A DNA stretch of 64,000 nucleotides from Flavobacteriales bacterium (GTDB lineage Bacteria; Bacteroidota; Bacteroidia; Flavobacteriales_F; PHOS-HE28). The first letter of the stretch is position 1, and every line of letters starts with the position of its first letter. The notes beneath the pieces were generated by a model. It was given only the letters and a program-made list of their open reading frames with translations. It did not search any database and had not been told where the DNA came from. Both the position numbers and the translations under genes were made by a program. Positions 29,612 through 37,072 of the stretch are shown here, piece by piece. The stretch spans positions 257,759-321,758 of the forward strand of contig JADJXF010000011.1 in NCBI GenBank assembly GCA_016715995.1. The letters are read 5' to 3'.

Positions 29612-29982
29612 GCGATCTTCGTGGCATGAACGAGCTGCGAGACGCCTACGAGAACGGCAAGAAGGTCAGCCCGAAACTGCCCGAGGGGAAGAAGAACTTC
29701 CTCATCGACATCGACGGCACCATCTGCGAGGACATCCCCAACGAGGAGCCCGAGCGCATGGCAACGGCTGCCATCTACGAGGGCGCATTGGAGATCTGCA
29801 ATGGCTGGTTCCACGAGGGGCACATCATCACCTTCTTCACCAGCCGCACCGAGGAGCACCGCGCCGTGACCGAGGAATGGTTGAACCGCCACGGCTTCAA
29901 ATACCACGGCTGCCTCTTCGGCAAGCCGCGCGGCGGCAACTACCACTGGATCGACAACCACATCGTGCGCGCCACGCGCTGA
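29608..29982 (+). CDS. HAD-superfamily phosphatase-like protein
   Basis: 124 residues. HAD motif I reads FLIDIDGTICED with the nucleophilic first aspartate; motif II is near ITFFTSRTEEHRA, where a Ser/Thr follows a beta strand; the C-terminal part (GGNYHWIDNHIVRA) would supply the acidic motif. The protein is compact and lacks a large cap domain. A GTG start at 29608 overlaps the acs stop (GTGA); ATG 29626 (MNELRDAYENGKK) is a plausible alternative. Co-transcribed with acs. Substrate unknown. Confidence 0.75.
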
Positions 29983-30108
29983 TGCTGGCAAGTTCGCAAA
30001 CTGGTGACGCGGCAAGCTACGGTCCGAGGACTTCGAGGGTAATCGACTGGAGGAGCTGTGCGCATCGCGCAAGGCCGCATCACACGCCGCTTCGTGGTGG
30101 CGCGGTGA

Positions 30109-31689
30109 TCACAGGAAGCTGACCATGCCGAACTTGTAGTCCTTCTTCCGCGTGGCGTAGAGGAACATGCGGTCGTCCTCCAACTGGCGGCAGCTCTTCG
30201 GTCGCAGGATCAGGTCGCGCTTCTCTGGGTCGAAGAGCGCTTCGCGGGTCACATGCCCGTCGATGCTAACGGTCGCGAGCGTCACGATGGAGCTCTTCCC
30301 TTGGAAATCGGTCCGCTTGAACTTGTCCCCGGCACTGAGGAAGAGGTTCTCGCCATTGTCGTTGTACACGAAGTAGAGGTTGCTGCCCTTCACGGCCAGG
30401 CCGTAGCTGCTGAAGAAGCCGCCGTCGTTCGCGGTGTGCTGCCGCTTGGGGATGGTGGTGGCCCATTGGATGTCGCCCTTCGGGTCGATGTTCACCACGA
30501 TGATGTCGTTGTAGATGTAGTGGAAAGTGGTCGTGCACTGCTGACCGCCACCTTGCGTGGTGTAGCACGTGGTGGTGGTGTACGTGTAGACCTGCTCGCC
30601 CACCAGCACGGCGCCGCCATCATCGCGTCGCACGATATCGCTGAGCTCGTACTCGTAGAGTTCCAGCTCCTCGTCCTTGCGCTCAGCTTTCTTCTTCGCC
30701 TTCGATTCCTCCTTGGCGGTCATGTACTGGGTGATGAAGTCGTCCGTGAACGCCTTGTAGCTCTCGTGCTTCACCGCCTTGGTCACCGGGTCCAGACTGA
30801 GGAAGAAGGCGCCCCGCACCTTGCTCTCGCCTTTCACGCCATAGAATCCGCCGCAGAGGATCTCGGCATTCCCAGTGTCGAGACTCAGGGTCAAGTCCTG
30901 CAGGAAGCGGTCGCCCGCCTTGATCGTGTGGTCCTGGTCGCTGCCAGAGCCGCTGTACGTGAGGATGTGGTAATCGTAATGCGACTTCCCCGCGCGCTTC
31001 TTCTCCCTCGCCTCGCGCTTCTCGGCGTACTTCACGCCGATCAATAGCGCGTCGCCCTTGTTGTCCACCCGGTAATCCTCGAATCGGAACTCCTTATCGG
31101 TGTAGGGCAGAGTGATCTCCCGGTCCCATTCTGGCGTCATCGATGCACTGAAGACATGCAGCTTGAACTTCTCCGGCGCGTCCTTCTCATAGGGCAGGTT
31201 GATGTACACCAGCACATGCTTGCGGTTGGGCGAGACCTCCACGCCGAAGCTGCCGCTGCTGGCCTTCCGCGAATCGAATTGGACGAGTTTCGTCCATGAC
31301 CCTTCCGGCGACATGTTCGATTCGCCGAAAGTGCGCATGCACAAGGTCCGCTGGTGCTCCTTCTTGTCATGGAAGCTCGCGAAGGCGAGGATCCGGTCAC
31401 CAACAAGCGTCAGGTCCTCCAGTTCGAGGTCCTTCTTATCCCACTCCAGCGACAGGACCTTGCTGTACTGGCTCTGCAAGGCACCGTTCATCTTCTGCAC
31501 CAGCAGCTCCTTCTTGCGGTTCAGGATCATGTACACGGCATCAGCGCTCTGGCTGAACACGCGGTTGAATTCACCGGTCTCTCGTTCGTTCAGATCCGGT
31601 CCCCAGGCCACGGTGGCTCGTTGGGTCTTGGGTTGGGCAAGCGAGGCCATGGGAACGGAAAGCATTGCAAGGGCGCATACGAGTCTCAT
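30109..31689 (-). CDS. Secreted protein of unknown function, beta-propeller-like
   Basis: 526 residues with a signal peptide (MRLVCALAMLSVPMASLAQ). The sequence is a succession of beta-hairpin-like segments (DRILAFASFHDKKEHQRTLC, GSNLYFVYNDNGENLFLSAG) with a charged lysine-rich stretch (KEESKAKKKAERKDEELELY) and a threonine-rich loop (YTYTTTTCYTTQGGGQQCTT). This suggests a propeller of the kind common in Bacteroidota exported proteins. No active-site motif was seen. Monocistronic by position, 42 nt upstream of folD in the opposite reading order (downstream of folD on the minus strand). Confidence 0.7.
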   Translation of the reverse strand: MRLVCALAMLSVPMASLAQPKTQRATVAWGPDLNERETGEFNRVFSQSADAVYMILNRKKELLVQKMNGALQSQYSKVLSLEWDKKDLELEDLTLVGDRILAFASFHDKKEHQRTLCMRTFGESNMSPEGSWTKLVQFDSRKASSGSFGVEVSPNRKHVLVYINLPYEKDAPEKFKLHVFSASMTPEWDREITLPYTDKEFRFEDYRVDNKGDALLIGVKYAEKREAREKKRAGKSHYDYHILTYSGSGSDQDHTIKAGDRFLQDLTLSLDTGNAEILCGGFYGVKGESKVRGAFFLSLDPVTKAVKHESYKAFTDDFITQYMTAKEESKAKKKAERKDEELELYEYELSDIVRRDDGGAVLVGEQVYTYTTTTCYTTQGGGQQCTTTFHYIYNDIIVVNIDPKGDIQWATTIPKRQHTANDGGFFSSYGLAVKGSNLYFVYNDNGENLFLSAGDKFKRTDFQGKSSIVTLATVSIDGHVTREALFDPEKRDLILRPKSCRQLEDDRMFLYATRKKDYKFGMVSFL

Positions 31690-31731
31690 CGCGAATGGTC
31701 GTTTGGGGTCTAATGAAATGATCGGGTCGAA

Positions 31732-32622
31732 TCAGCCGCGCGCCGCTTTCAGCGTGTTCTGCAGCAGGCTGGTGATGGTCATCGGCCCCACCCCGCCGGG
31801 CACGGGCGTGATCCACGCGGCCTTGGCGGCCACTTCCGCGAAGCGCACATCGCCGAGCAGCCGAAAGCCGCTCTTGCGCGATCGATCCTCGATGCGATGG
31901 ATGCCCACGTCAACCACCACCGCGCCCTCCTTCACCATGTCGGCCCCGATCATCTCCGGCCGGCCCGCCGCCACGATGAGGATGTCAGCCTGCCGCGTGA
32001 TGGCGGCCAGGTCGCGCGTGCGGCTGTGCGCGATGGTGACGGTGCAGTTGCCGGGCTCCGCGTTGCGGCTCATCAGGATGCTCATCGGCGTGCCTACGAT
32101 GTTGCTGCGGCCCACCACCACGCAATGCTTGCCCGCCGTCGGGATGCCGTAGAACGTGAGCAGCTCGCAGACCCCGCGCGGCGTAGCCGGCAGGAACCCC
32201 TCCTTCTGCCCCAGCACCATGCGGCCGATGTTCACCGGGTGGAAGCCATCCACATCCTTGCGCGGGTCGATGGCCAGCGTGATGCGGTCGGGGTCGATGT
32301 GCTTGGGCAACGGCAGCTGCACGATGAAGCCGTCCAGCTCCGCATCTCGATTAAGATCATCCACGAGCGCCAACAATTCCTCTTCAGTAGTGCTGGCGGA
32401 AAGGCGGATGAGCGAACTGCGGAATCCGACCGCCTCACACGCCTTCACCTTGGCCTCCACGTAGGTGCGGCTGGCGCCATCGTCGCCCACGAGCACCGCG
32501 GCCAGATGGGGTGCCCGCCCACGTGCGGCCTTCACCTCGGCGGCCTCGTGCGCGATCCGCGTCTTCAGTGCCTCGCTGCAGCGCCGGCCGTCGAGCAATT
32601 GGTAGGTGGCCACGTCCATCAT
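31732..32622 (-). CDS. folD: Bifunctional methylenetetrahydrofolate dehydrogenase/cyclohydrolase
   Basis: 296 residues. It interconverts 5,10-methylene-, methenyl- and 10-formyl-tetrahydrofolate in one-carbon metabolism. The catalytic YVEAKVKACE (Tyr54, Lys58), the substrate segment GFIVQLPLPKHID, PRKDVDGFHPVN, the NADP-binding CVVVGRSNIVGTPMS and the C-terminal TPVPGGVGPMT are all intact. Length is normal. MDVATYQ (second Met) is an equally good start. Confidence 0.96.
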   Translation of the reverse strand: MMDVATYQLLDGRRCSEALKTRIAHEAAEVKAARGRAPHLAAVLVGDDGASRTYVEAKVKACEAVGFRSSLIRLSASTTEEELLALVDDLNRDAELDGFIVQLPLPKHIDPDRITLAIDPRKDVDGFHPVNIGRMVLGQKEGFLPATPRGVCELLTFYGIPTAGKHCVVVGRSNIVGTPMSILMSRNAEPGNCTVTIAHSRTRDLAAITRQADILIVAAGRPEMIGADMVKEGAVVVDVGIHRIEDRSRKSGFRLLGDVRFAEVAAKAAWITPVPGGVGPMTITSLLQNTLKAARG

Positions 32623-32650
32623 CGCTGGGCGCTGAAGGTAGCCGAATCGT

Positions 32651-32965
32651 TCAATCCCGCGCCTTGCGCAGCGTCCACACGTACATGTGCAGCCCGCGGT
32701 CCAAGGCCACCACGTCCTGGCCGGTCACCTCCCAACCCTGCCGTTCCAATTCCTGCACCTCGCCGAAAAAGGTGATGATGTCCTGGTCACGTTTGTTCAT
32801 GTGTACGGTCTTCAGGTCGATGACCTTCGCCGGTATGGAAGTGCCGAAAACGCCGAGCTTGCGGATGCCGGGCGAGAACTCCACGGAGGCGTAGTCGTGA
32901 ATGGATTGGGCGGATGCCGCAACACCCCAAGCGCAGAGGAGCGCGGCCAACAGGAACTTCTTCAT
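32651..32965 (-). CDS. Small secreted DUF4177-like protein (paralogue of the ffh-side family)
   Basis: 104 residues with a signal peptide (MKKFLLAALLCAWGVAASAQ). The mature part follows the pattern DYASVEFS ... VQELERQGWEV ... MYVWTLRKARD. The central L-x-x-x-G-W-E motif and terminal aromatic/RK strand resemble the small DUF4177 fold. The same features recur in three genes at 35963, 36297 and 36750, making this a fourth family member 3 kb away. The start at 32965 was chosen for the signal peptide. Function unknown. Confidence 0.7.
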   Translation of the reverse strand: MKKFLLAALLCAWGVAASAQSIHDYASVEFSPGIRKLGVFGTSIPAKVIDLKTVHMNKRDQDIITFFGEVQELERQGWEVTGQDVVALDRGLHMYVWTLRKARD

Positions 32966-32996
32966 GCCGCGAAGGTCGGATGCGGCGCGATGTCCG

Positions 32997-34271
32997 CTAC
33001 TGCTCCATCCGCATCGGCTTCCACGCCTGATCCTGAAGAACGGAGCTGGGATCGAAATTGGGGCTGTTGGTGAGGATGTAGCTGCCGTCGCCCCGGCTCC
33101 ATGCATGGTCATAGCCGCTGGTGAGTTCCACGCGGCCGTTGCCCCCATCGTTCCAGGTCTCCACCTCACGGATAGCCTTCACGAACTGCGTGTGCTGGCG
33201 GTCCTGCGACGATTGCTGCTGCTCCCAGCTGCGCATCTGCTGGTCCATCGCACCCATGCGCTCGTTGTGGCGCGCGGTGTTGGCGGCGCCTTGCGCATGG
33301 ATATCGGCCATGCGCTGGTTGTGGGCCCGCGTGTTCGCGGCGGTCTGCGCATCGATCGCGGCCATGCGTTGATGATGGATCTGATCCGCGTTGTTCCGCA
33401 GCTGCGCGAAATAGCCATTCACGGCCTCCTGCCATTGCGGGTTCGTCCGATAGCTTCCCTTGATCGTGGCCAGCACGCGCTCGGCCTCGTCCCGACGCCC
33501 GCAGAAGGCGCAATGTCTCCGCTCGGCTGCATTGCTGTTGGTGATCTGCTGCATCTCGCCCGTATAGGCGTTCTGCGTCACGGTCACCACGTTCAGCACG
33601 GAGGCCAGGGCGATGCCCTCGTTCCCATCGTTCCACTTCAGACGGGCGATCACGGCGCTCGGCAGCAGCTGCGCCTGTCCACCCCACTGCTCAAAGGCCG
33701 ACTTGGTCTTCGCCGCCATGCGCTCCATCTCGCGCGCTACCTCGGTGTTCTCCTTCACCTCGGTTACGGTGGCCCCTCGCAGTTCACGGGGCGCCATCAC
33801 CTCGCGGAGGTAGCTGGCCGCATCCATCGGACCGCCCACCTCGCAGCCGCCTTGCTGGGCCTGCATCTGCATGCTCTGCATCATCATCATGTCGCTGGCC
33901 GATGCCCAACTATGGTTCGGCAGCACCGTATAGGTGATGGCACCATCGGGCGAGCTCACGCTCCACTTCGCGGAGATCATCTCTCCCCGGCACTCGTTCA
34001 ATCCCTTCCACACCACGCCGCCCTGGTGCTTCCAGCCCTTGGGCAGCAGGATGCTGAAGGCTTCGGCGGGTTGCTGGAATCCAGCGGCGTCCATGAAGCG
34101 CACGCGCTCCAGCACCACGTAGTCCTTGCCCTCGGTGAACCGGGGCTGCTGGTCCGTACCGCCCTCAGCCTGCTCCTGAAGACCGCCATCGCCATCAGGT
34201 CTGCTAGGGCTGTTCGAGCAAGCGAGCAAGGCGACGATGGTGGCGAAGGCGAGAAGGTGGAGCGCGTTCAT
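32997..34271 (-). CDS. Lipoprotein with a histidine/methionine-rich coiled coil
   Basis: 424 residues. The start at 34271 gives MNALHLLAFATIVALLAC with lipobox LLAC. After a globular N-terminal domain there is a methionine/glutamine-rich stretch (MMMMQSMQMQAQQGG), a CAFCGRR segment, and then a helical run of about 14-residue repeats (HNQRMADIHAQGAANT, HNERMGAMDQQM). The C-terminal tail is globular (SGYDHAWSRGDGSYIL). A metal-binding role could be guessed from the His/Met content but no family is recognised. It lies 31 nt upstream of the small secreted gene on the same strand. Confidence 0.7.
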   Translation of the reverse strand: MNALHLLAFATIVALLACSNSPSRPDGDGGLQEQAEGGTDQQPRFTEGKDYVVLERVRFMDAAGFQQPAEAFSILLPKGWKHQGGVVWKGLNECRGEMISAKWSVSSPDGAITYTVLPNHSWASASDMMMMQSMQMQAQQGGCEVGGPMDAASYLREVMAPRELRGATVTEVKENTEVAREMERMAAKTKSAFEQWGGQAQLLPSAVIARLKWNDGNEGIALASVLNVVTVTQNAYTGEMQQITNSNAAERRHCAFCGRRDEAERVLATIKGSYRTNPQWQEAVNGYFAQLRNNADQIHHQRMAAIDAQTAANTRAHNQRMADIHAQGAANTARHNERMGAMDQQMRSWEQQQSSQDRQHTQFVKAIREVETWNDGGNGRVELTSGYDHAWSRGDGSYILTNSPNFDPSSVLQDQAWKPMRMEQ

Positions 34272-34325
34272 GGGTACATTGGGGTTCACCCGATCATCGG
34301 GAAGAAGCAGCGAATGTGAACACCG

Positions 34326-34751
34326 CTATCGATGTTTCACCGCGTACTTCAACAGGAACCCCTCCCCGTCCAGCACCTCTATATCCGCAAAGTGGAAGTC
34401 CTTCTTGTCGTAGGTGACAATGGCCGTGCACTTGGCATCCAGGGCGGAATAATACTGCATGCCGTCCTCCAGATCCTCCACACGCTTGTTGGCGAGGGCC
34501 CGCTTGGCGGTTGACGCATCGAGCGTGGTCAGTCTGAGCTTCTCCGCGAGCAGACCGGCCTTCTTCTTGGCCGTCCGCTTGCCGCTCTTCTTCTCAGCGA
34601 AATACGCCCCGATCGCCAGGCACAAGGGAGACGTGTACACCTCGAAACGTTTGTCATCCGCAAGGCTCAGCACCCGCGCACAAGCACTGAAACGCGGATA
34701 CTCATTGCAGAGCACCGTAACTAACACGTTGGCATCAAGGAAGATGCGCAT
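34326..34751 (-). CDS. PIN-domain ribonuclease toxin
   Basis: 141 residues. The N-terminal MRIFLDANVLVTVLC carries the first PIN acidic residue (FLDANVL), and the conserved C-terminal motif is present (VEDLEDGMQYYSALDAKCTA followed by IVTYDKKDF), giving the usual cluster of Asp/Glu residues that bind Mg. PIN toxins cleave RNA. The ATG at 34751 overlaps the antitoxin stop by one base (TGATG), the classic toxin-antitoxin order. It is a VapC-like or related PIN subgroup. Confidence 0.85.
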   Translation of the reverse strand: MRIFLDANVLVTVLCNEYPRFSACARVLSLADDKRFEVYTSPLCLAIGAYFAEKKSGKRTAKKKAGLLAEKLRLTTLDASTAKRALANKRVEDLEDGMQYYSALDAKCTAIVTYDKKDFHFADIEVLDGEGFLLKYAVKHR

Positions 34752-35011
34752 CACCTGCGCCGACGGCTCGCCAGGTAATCCTTCTTCACGCTCTGCGCCG
34801 CGTTCTTGCGCACGTAGGTCGCTTCGCCTTCGGCCACCTGGCTCACCCAATCGCTTACGGGCAGTTCATCCAAGCTGCGGTAGCGCTTGTCGGTAACCTT
34901 GCTGAGCATGAACTCCACCAGGCGCGAGAGGCTGATGTTGTTCGCCTCGGCGAAGGCCTTGGCCCGCTCGGCCACGCCCTGATCGAAACTGAGGGTGAGC
35001 TTGGTGTCCAT
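34751..35011 (-). CDS. Antitoxin with ribbon-helix-helix-like N-terminus
   Basis: 86 residues. The N-terminal half (KLTLSFDQGVAERAKAFAEA then NNISLSRLVEFML) has the strand-helix-helix pattern of RHH DNA-binding antitoxins; the C-terminal half (DWVSQVAEGEATYVRKNAAQ) would bind the toxin. The ATG at 35011 was chosen because it starts at the RHH strand. A dyad with an embedded promoter lies directly upstream, as expected for autorepression. It pairs with the PIN toxin downstream. Confidence 0.83.
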   Translation of the reverse strand: MDTKLTLSFDQGVAERAKAFAEANNISLSRLVEFMLSKVTDKRYRSLDELPVSDWVSQVAEGEATYVRKNAAQSVKKDYLASRRRR

Positions 35012-35022
35012 GGCGAATTGAT

Positions 35023-35060
35023 GTTTGTACGGCAAATATACATATTCTATACGTACAAAC
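35023..35060 (-). promoter_or_regulatory. Promoter and palindromic operator of the PIN toxin-antitoxin pair
   Basis: GTTTGTACG (35023-35031) and its exact complement CGTACAAAC (35052-35060) flank an AT-rich 20-nt core. Within it, on the minus strand, TATATTTGC matches the Bacteroidota -7 element TAnnTTTG (35033-35040), with a TTG 19 nt further upstream in the GTTGTTG run. The dyad starts 11 nt upstream of the antitoxin ATG. Confidence 0.7.
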
Positions 35061-35120
35061 AACAACAACGGTTGAACTGATCAGGGCGGACCAGCGCGCC
35101 TGCTCTTTGGATCACCTCCT

Positions 35121-35218
35121 CATCCCCGAACTACGATCCGCAATCATCGCCTATCGTCATCGTGTCCCCATCATCCGTGATCTTCCGCATTTCCTCGAAC
35201 TGCCATCAGCGAGTTCAA
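35121..35218 (-). repeat. Degraded copy C of the ffh 3' end
   Basis: On the plus strand this reads CATCCCCGAACTACGATCCG ... CATCATCCGTGATCTTCCGC ... TTCCTCGAACTGCCATCAG, clearly similar to the complement of ffh codons near its C-terminus (37076-37192). It shares the CATCATCCGTGA variant with copies A and B, so the three copies derive from one altered ancestor. Confidence 0.75.
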
Positions 35219-35260
35219 TTCTTCGATTCCGGGGCTCCACTACCATTGGTCAGTACCCAC

Positions 35261-35839
35261 TCAGTATTCCCATTCCTCGATCTCCGCGGTCGAATAAACC
35301 GGCCCAGTCCATTCTTGAAGACCTTGGAAGCCGGTATCCAGCATGATCCCGTTGGGTTGTATCTGGACTCGTCGCAACGCCATAAGGTCCGGCGGGTCTG
35401 TATAGACGGTATCTCCGAGCTGATGCTCGTTGGGTCTTACTTCTGCGATGTCGATGATACTTCCGGTCACGAACGTGTGGGCAAAGTATCGCGGATCGGG
35501 CATGGACATGTCGATGTCGCAGTCCGGATGGATCTCTTTGAGCGCAACGACATGCAAGGCACCCACGTCGTAGGTCATGAGGAAAGTGAACGCACACACG
35601 CCTATGCTATCTCCTATTAGCAGCACGCTCGCCCATAGCACGTCAGACAGCATCACGGTCGTATCGACATAGGCGCGCGTTTCCTCGTGCCAGGAGTAGA
35701 TCGTATCGAACGCACCGAAAGCCTCTAGGTCTGCATTCGTCAGTTCCTCCTGCTGGGCGAGGCGATCCCTGATGGTCTGCGCACTTGACGGCACTGCCAG
35801 CAAGATGAACACACCAGCGATCGATACAAGGCGCGACAT
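35261..35839 (-). CDS. Secreted protein of unknown function
   Basis: 192 residues. The start at 35839 gives a signal peptide (MSRLVSIAGVFILLAVPSSAQ). The mature part (TIRDRLAQQEELTNADLEAF, WASVLLIGDSIGVCAFTFLM) has no recognised domain. It lies between ffh-tail copies B (upstream) and C (downstream) and so occupies a slot of the duplicated array, although its sequence is not obviously related to the small DUF4177-like proteins. Confidence 0.7.
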   Translation of the reverse strand: MSRLVSIAGVFILLAVPSSAQTIRDRLAQQEELTNADLEAFGAFDTIYSWHEETRAYVDTTVMLSDVLWASVLLIGDSIGVCAFTFLMTYDVGALHVVALKEIHPDCDIDMSMPDPRYFAHTFVTGSIIDIAEVRPNEHQLGDTVYTDPPDLMALRRVQIQPNGIMLDTGFQGLQEWTGPVYSTAEIEEWEY

Positions 35840-35870
35840 GGGATGCTCGTACAGACAACGAACACCTTCG

Positions 35871-35966
35871 CATCCCCGATCTGTTGTATCTGCGATCATC
35901 GCCTTGGTCTTGTCCCCATCATCCGTGATCGTCCGCGTCTCCTCGAACTGCTATCAGCTTGTTCAC
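35871..35966 (-). repeat. Degraded copy B of the ffh 3' end
   Basis: The plus strand shows ATCTGCGATCATCGCCTTGG, CATCATCCGTGATCGTCCGC and CTCGAACTGCTATCAGCTTG, then TTCAC, matching the complement of the ffh C-terminal codons. Its end supplies the TGA stop of the small secreted gene at 35963: the stop is the TGA within the ffh sequence GTGAACAAGCTGAT. Confidence 0.85.
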
Positions 35967-36286
35967 TGCTTCGGCTTGCGTAATGTCCAAACGTAGAACA
36001 TACTCGAGGACATCTCCCCAGGTGTGGCCAACTGAGCTTCGAACAGTTCCCAACCCTGTTCCTCCAGCGATCGGATCTTCGCAATGAAGAACGCCCTGTC
36101 CCTATCGTTCTCCTTGCCAACCAAGTCCTTCAACAGGAACACTTCCATTGGCGAGGGGAACATTTCGATCTCGATCCGTCGAGCGAAAGGACTGTATTCC
36201 ACGATCACGTAATCGTAGACGACGTTCTGCGCACTTCCTTCAAAGAGGCAGGCTGCGAAGGCCAGGAAGAGAATGAGCTTCTTCAT
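35963..36286 (-). CDS. Small secreted DUF4177-like protein 3
   Basis: 107 residues, signal peptide MKKLILFLAFAACLFEGSAQ, mature sequence VVYDYVIVEYSP ... IRSLEEQGWELFEAQL ... FYVWTLRKPKQ. It has the family pattern of an opening YDYV strand, central LEEQGWELF and closing W-T-L-R-K-P-K-Q. Its stop codon is formed by DNA homologous to the interior of ffh. It lies 10 nt after gene 36297, so the two are an operon pair. Function unknown; the DUF4177 resemblance is by motif only. Confidence 0.75.
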   Translation of the reverse strand: MKKLILFLAFAACLFEGSAQNVVYDYVIVEYSPFARRIEIEMFPSPMEVFLLKDLVGKENDRDRAFFIAKIRSLEEQGWELFEAQLATPGEMSSSMFYVWTLRKPKQ

Positions 36287-36296
36287 CGGTCAGGGG

Positions 36297-36611
36297 TTAC
36301 TGCTTCGGCTTGCGCATGATCCAAGTCTCAGTTGGCTCTTTCCAGACCGTATACACTTCCCATCCCTTCTCTTCAAATTCTCTGACTAGCGCGAAATATG
36401 CTTTCGAACGCGCTGCTGCGGACCTCGCGAGAACGCCTTCTTCACCCTTTTCGATAAACCATGTGACGACTCGAATTGGATCGGTCGTCGAACTGATCAC
36501 GATCTCGTCATTCACCTGCTCGATGCGGACATAATCGAACACCTGTGCTTGCACTGACCAAGTGCAGAAGCACAACAGGAAGTAGGTTAGAAAGGAGGTT
36601 CTCAAGGTCAT
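36297..36611 (-). CDS. Small secreted DUF4177-like protein 2
   Basis: 104 residues with a signal peptide (MTLRTSFLTYFLLCFCTWSV, cleaved near QAQ). Pattern VFDYVRIEQVN ... VREFEEKGWEVYTVWKEP ... TWIMRKPKQ matches the neighbouring paralogues. An ffh-tail remnant (copy A) lies directly upstream, just as the true ffh end lies directly upstream of paralogue 1. Function unknown. Confidence 0.75.
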   Translation of the reverse strand: MTLRTSFLTYFLLCFCTWSVQAQVFDYVRIEQVNDEIVISSTTDPIRVVTWFIEKGEEGVLARSAAARSKAYFALVREFEEKGWEVYTVWKEPTETWIMRKPKQ

Positions 36612-36644
36612 GTGATTGATGGGGCTCCTACAGTATAGATCACC

Positions 36645-36753
36645 TCCTCATCCCCTGCGCCTGTTGCATCTGCGATCATCGCCTTCATCTTCGTCTTGTC
36701 CCCCATCATCCGTGAACTTCCGCGTCTCCTCGAACTGCTAGAAGTTTGTTCAC
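36645..36753 (-). repeat. Degraded copy A of the ffh 3' end (best preserved)
   Basis: The plus strand reads CCCTGCGCCTGTTGCATCTG, ATCATCGCCTTCATCTTCGT, CTTGTCCCCCATCATC, then CTTCCGCGTCTCCTCGAACT: nearly identical to the complement of the last ~39 codons of ffh at 37076-37192, with small deletions that destroy the frame. It also provides the stop codon of the small secreted gene at 36750. Confidence 0.92.
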
Positions 36754-37061
36754 TGCTTCGGCTTGCGCAAGATCCAAATACCATATGGTCCGGACGCCAT
36801 CACCTCAAAGTCGAAAAGCGTCCAGCCTTGACTTTCATAGTCTTTGACAAGCTGCATGACTTGGCCGACATGCAGGCCGCGCAACGCGAGTGGGTCCTTT
36901 CCCTGTAACTCGATCCTTCGTTCAGCGGAATCGGTCCTTACGATCATCACACCATTGCCATCGTGCTGGATCCAGCACAGGTCATTCTCCCTATCAGGTG
37001 ATTGCGCCATCCCGGAGCCAGTGAACATGGCCAGCATGGTGATCAGGATCAGTCGTTGCAT
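36750..37061 (-). CDS. Small secreted DUF4177-like protein 1, directly downstream of ffh
   Basis: 103 residues with a signal peptide (MQRLILITMLAMFTGSGMAQ). The mature part runs LCWIQHDGNGVMIVRTDSAE ... VKDYESQGWTLFDFEVMA ... GIWILRKPKQ, sharing the GW-x-L/V-F core and the WxLRKPKQ end with the paralogues. The gene starts 11 nt after the ffh stop on the same strand, so it may be read through from ffh. Function unknown. Confidence 0.75.
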   Translation of the reverse strand: MQRLILITMLAMFTGSGMAQSPDRENDLCWIQHDGNGVMIVRTDSAERRIELQGKDPLALRGLHVGQVMQLVKDYESQGWTLFDFEVMASGPYGIWILRKPKQ

Positions 37062-37072
37062 GAAATTGACGT

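Noticed and set aside
32901..34319. 472-codon plus-strand frame opposite the lipoprotein
   Set aside because: The minus strand has a lipobox and repeats; the plus frame is leucine/histidine-rich shadow sequence.
34751..34850. N-terminal extension of the PIN protein to 34850
   Set aside because: It would read through the antitoxin coding region in another frame; ATG 34751 with a TGATG overlap matches standard toxin-antitoxin organisation.
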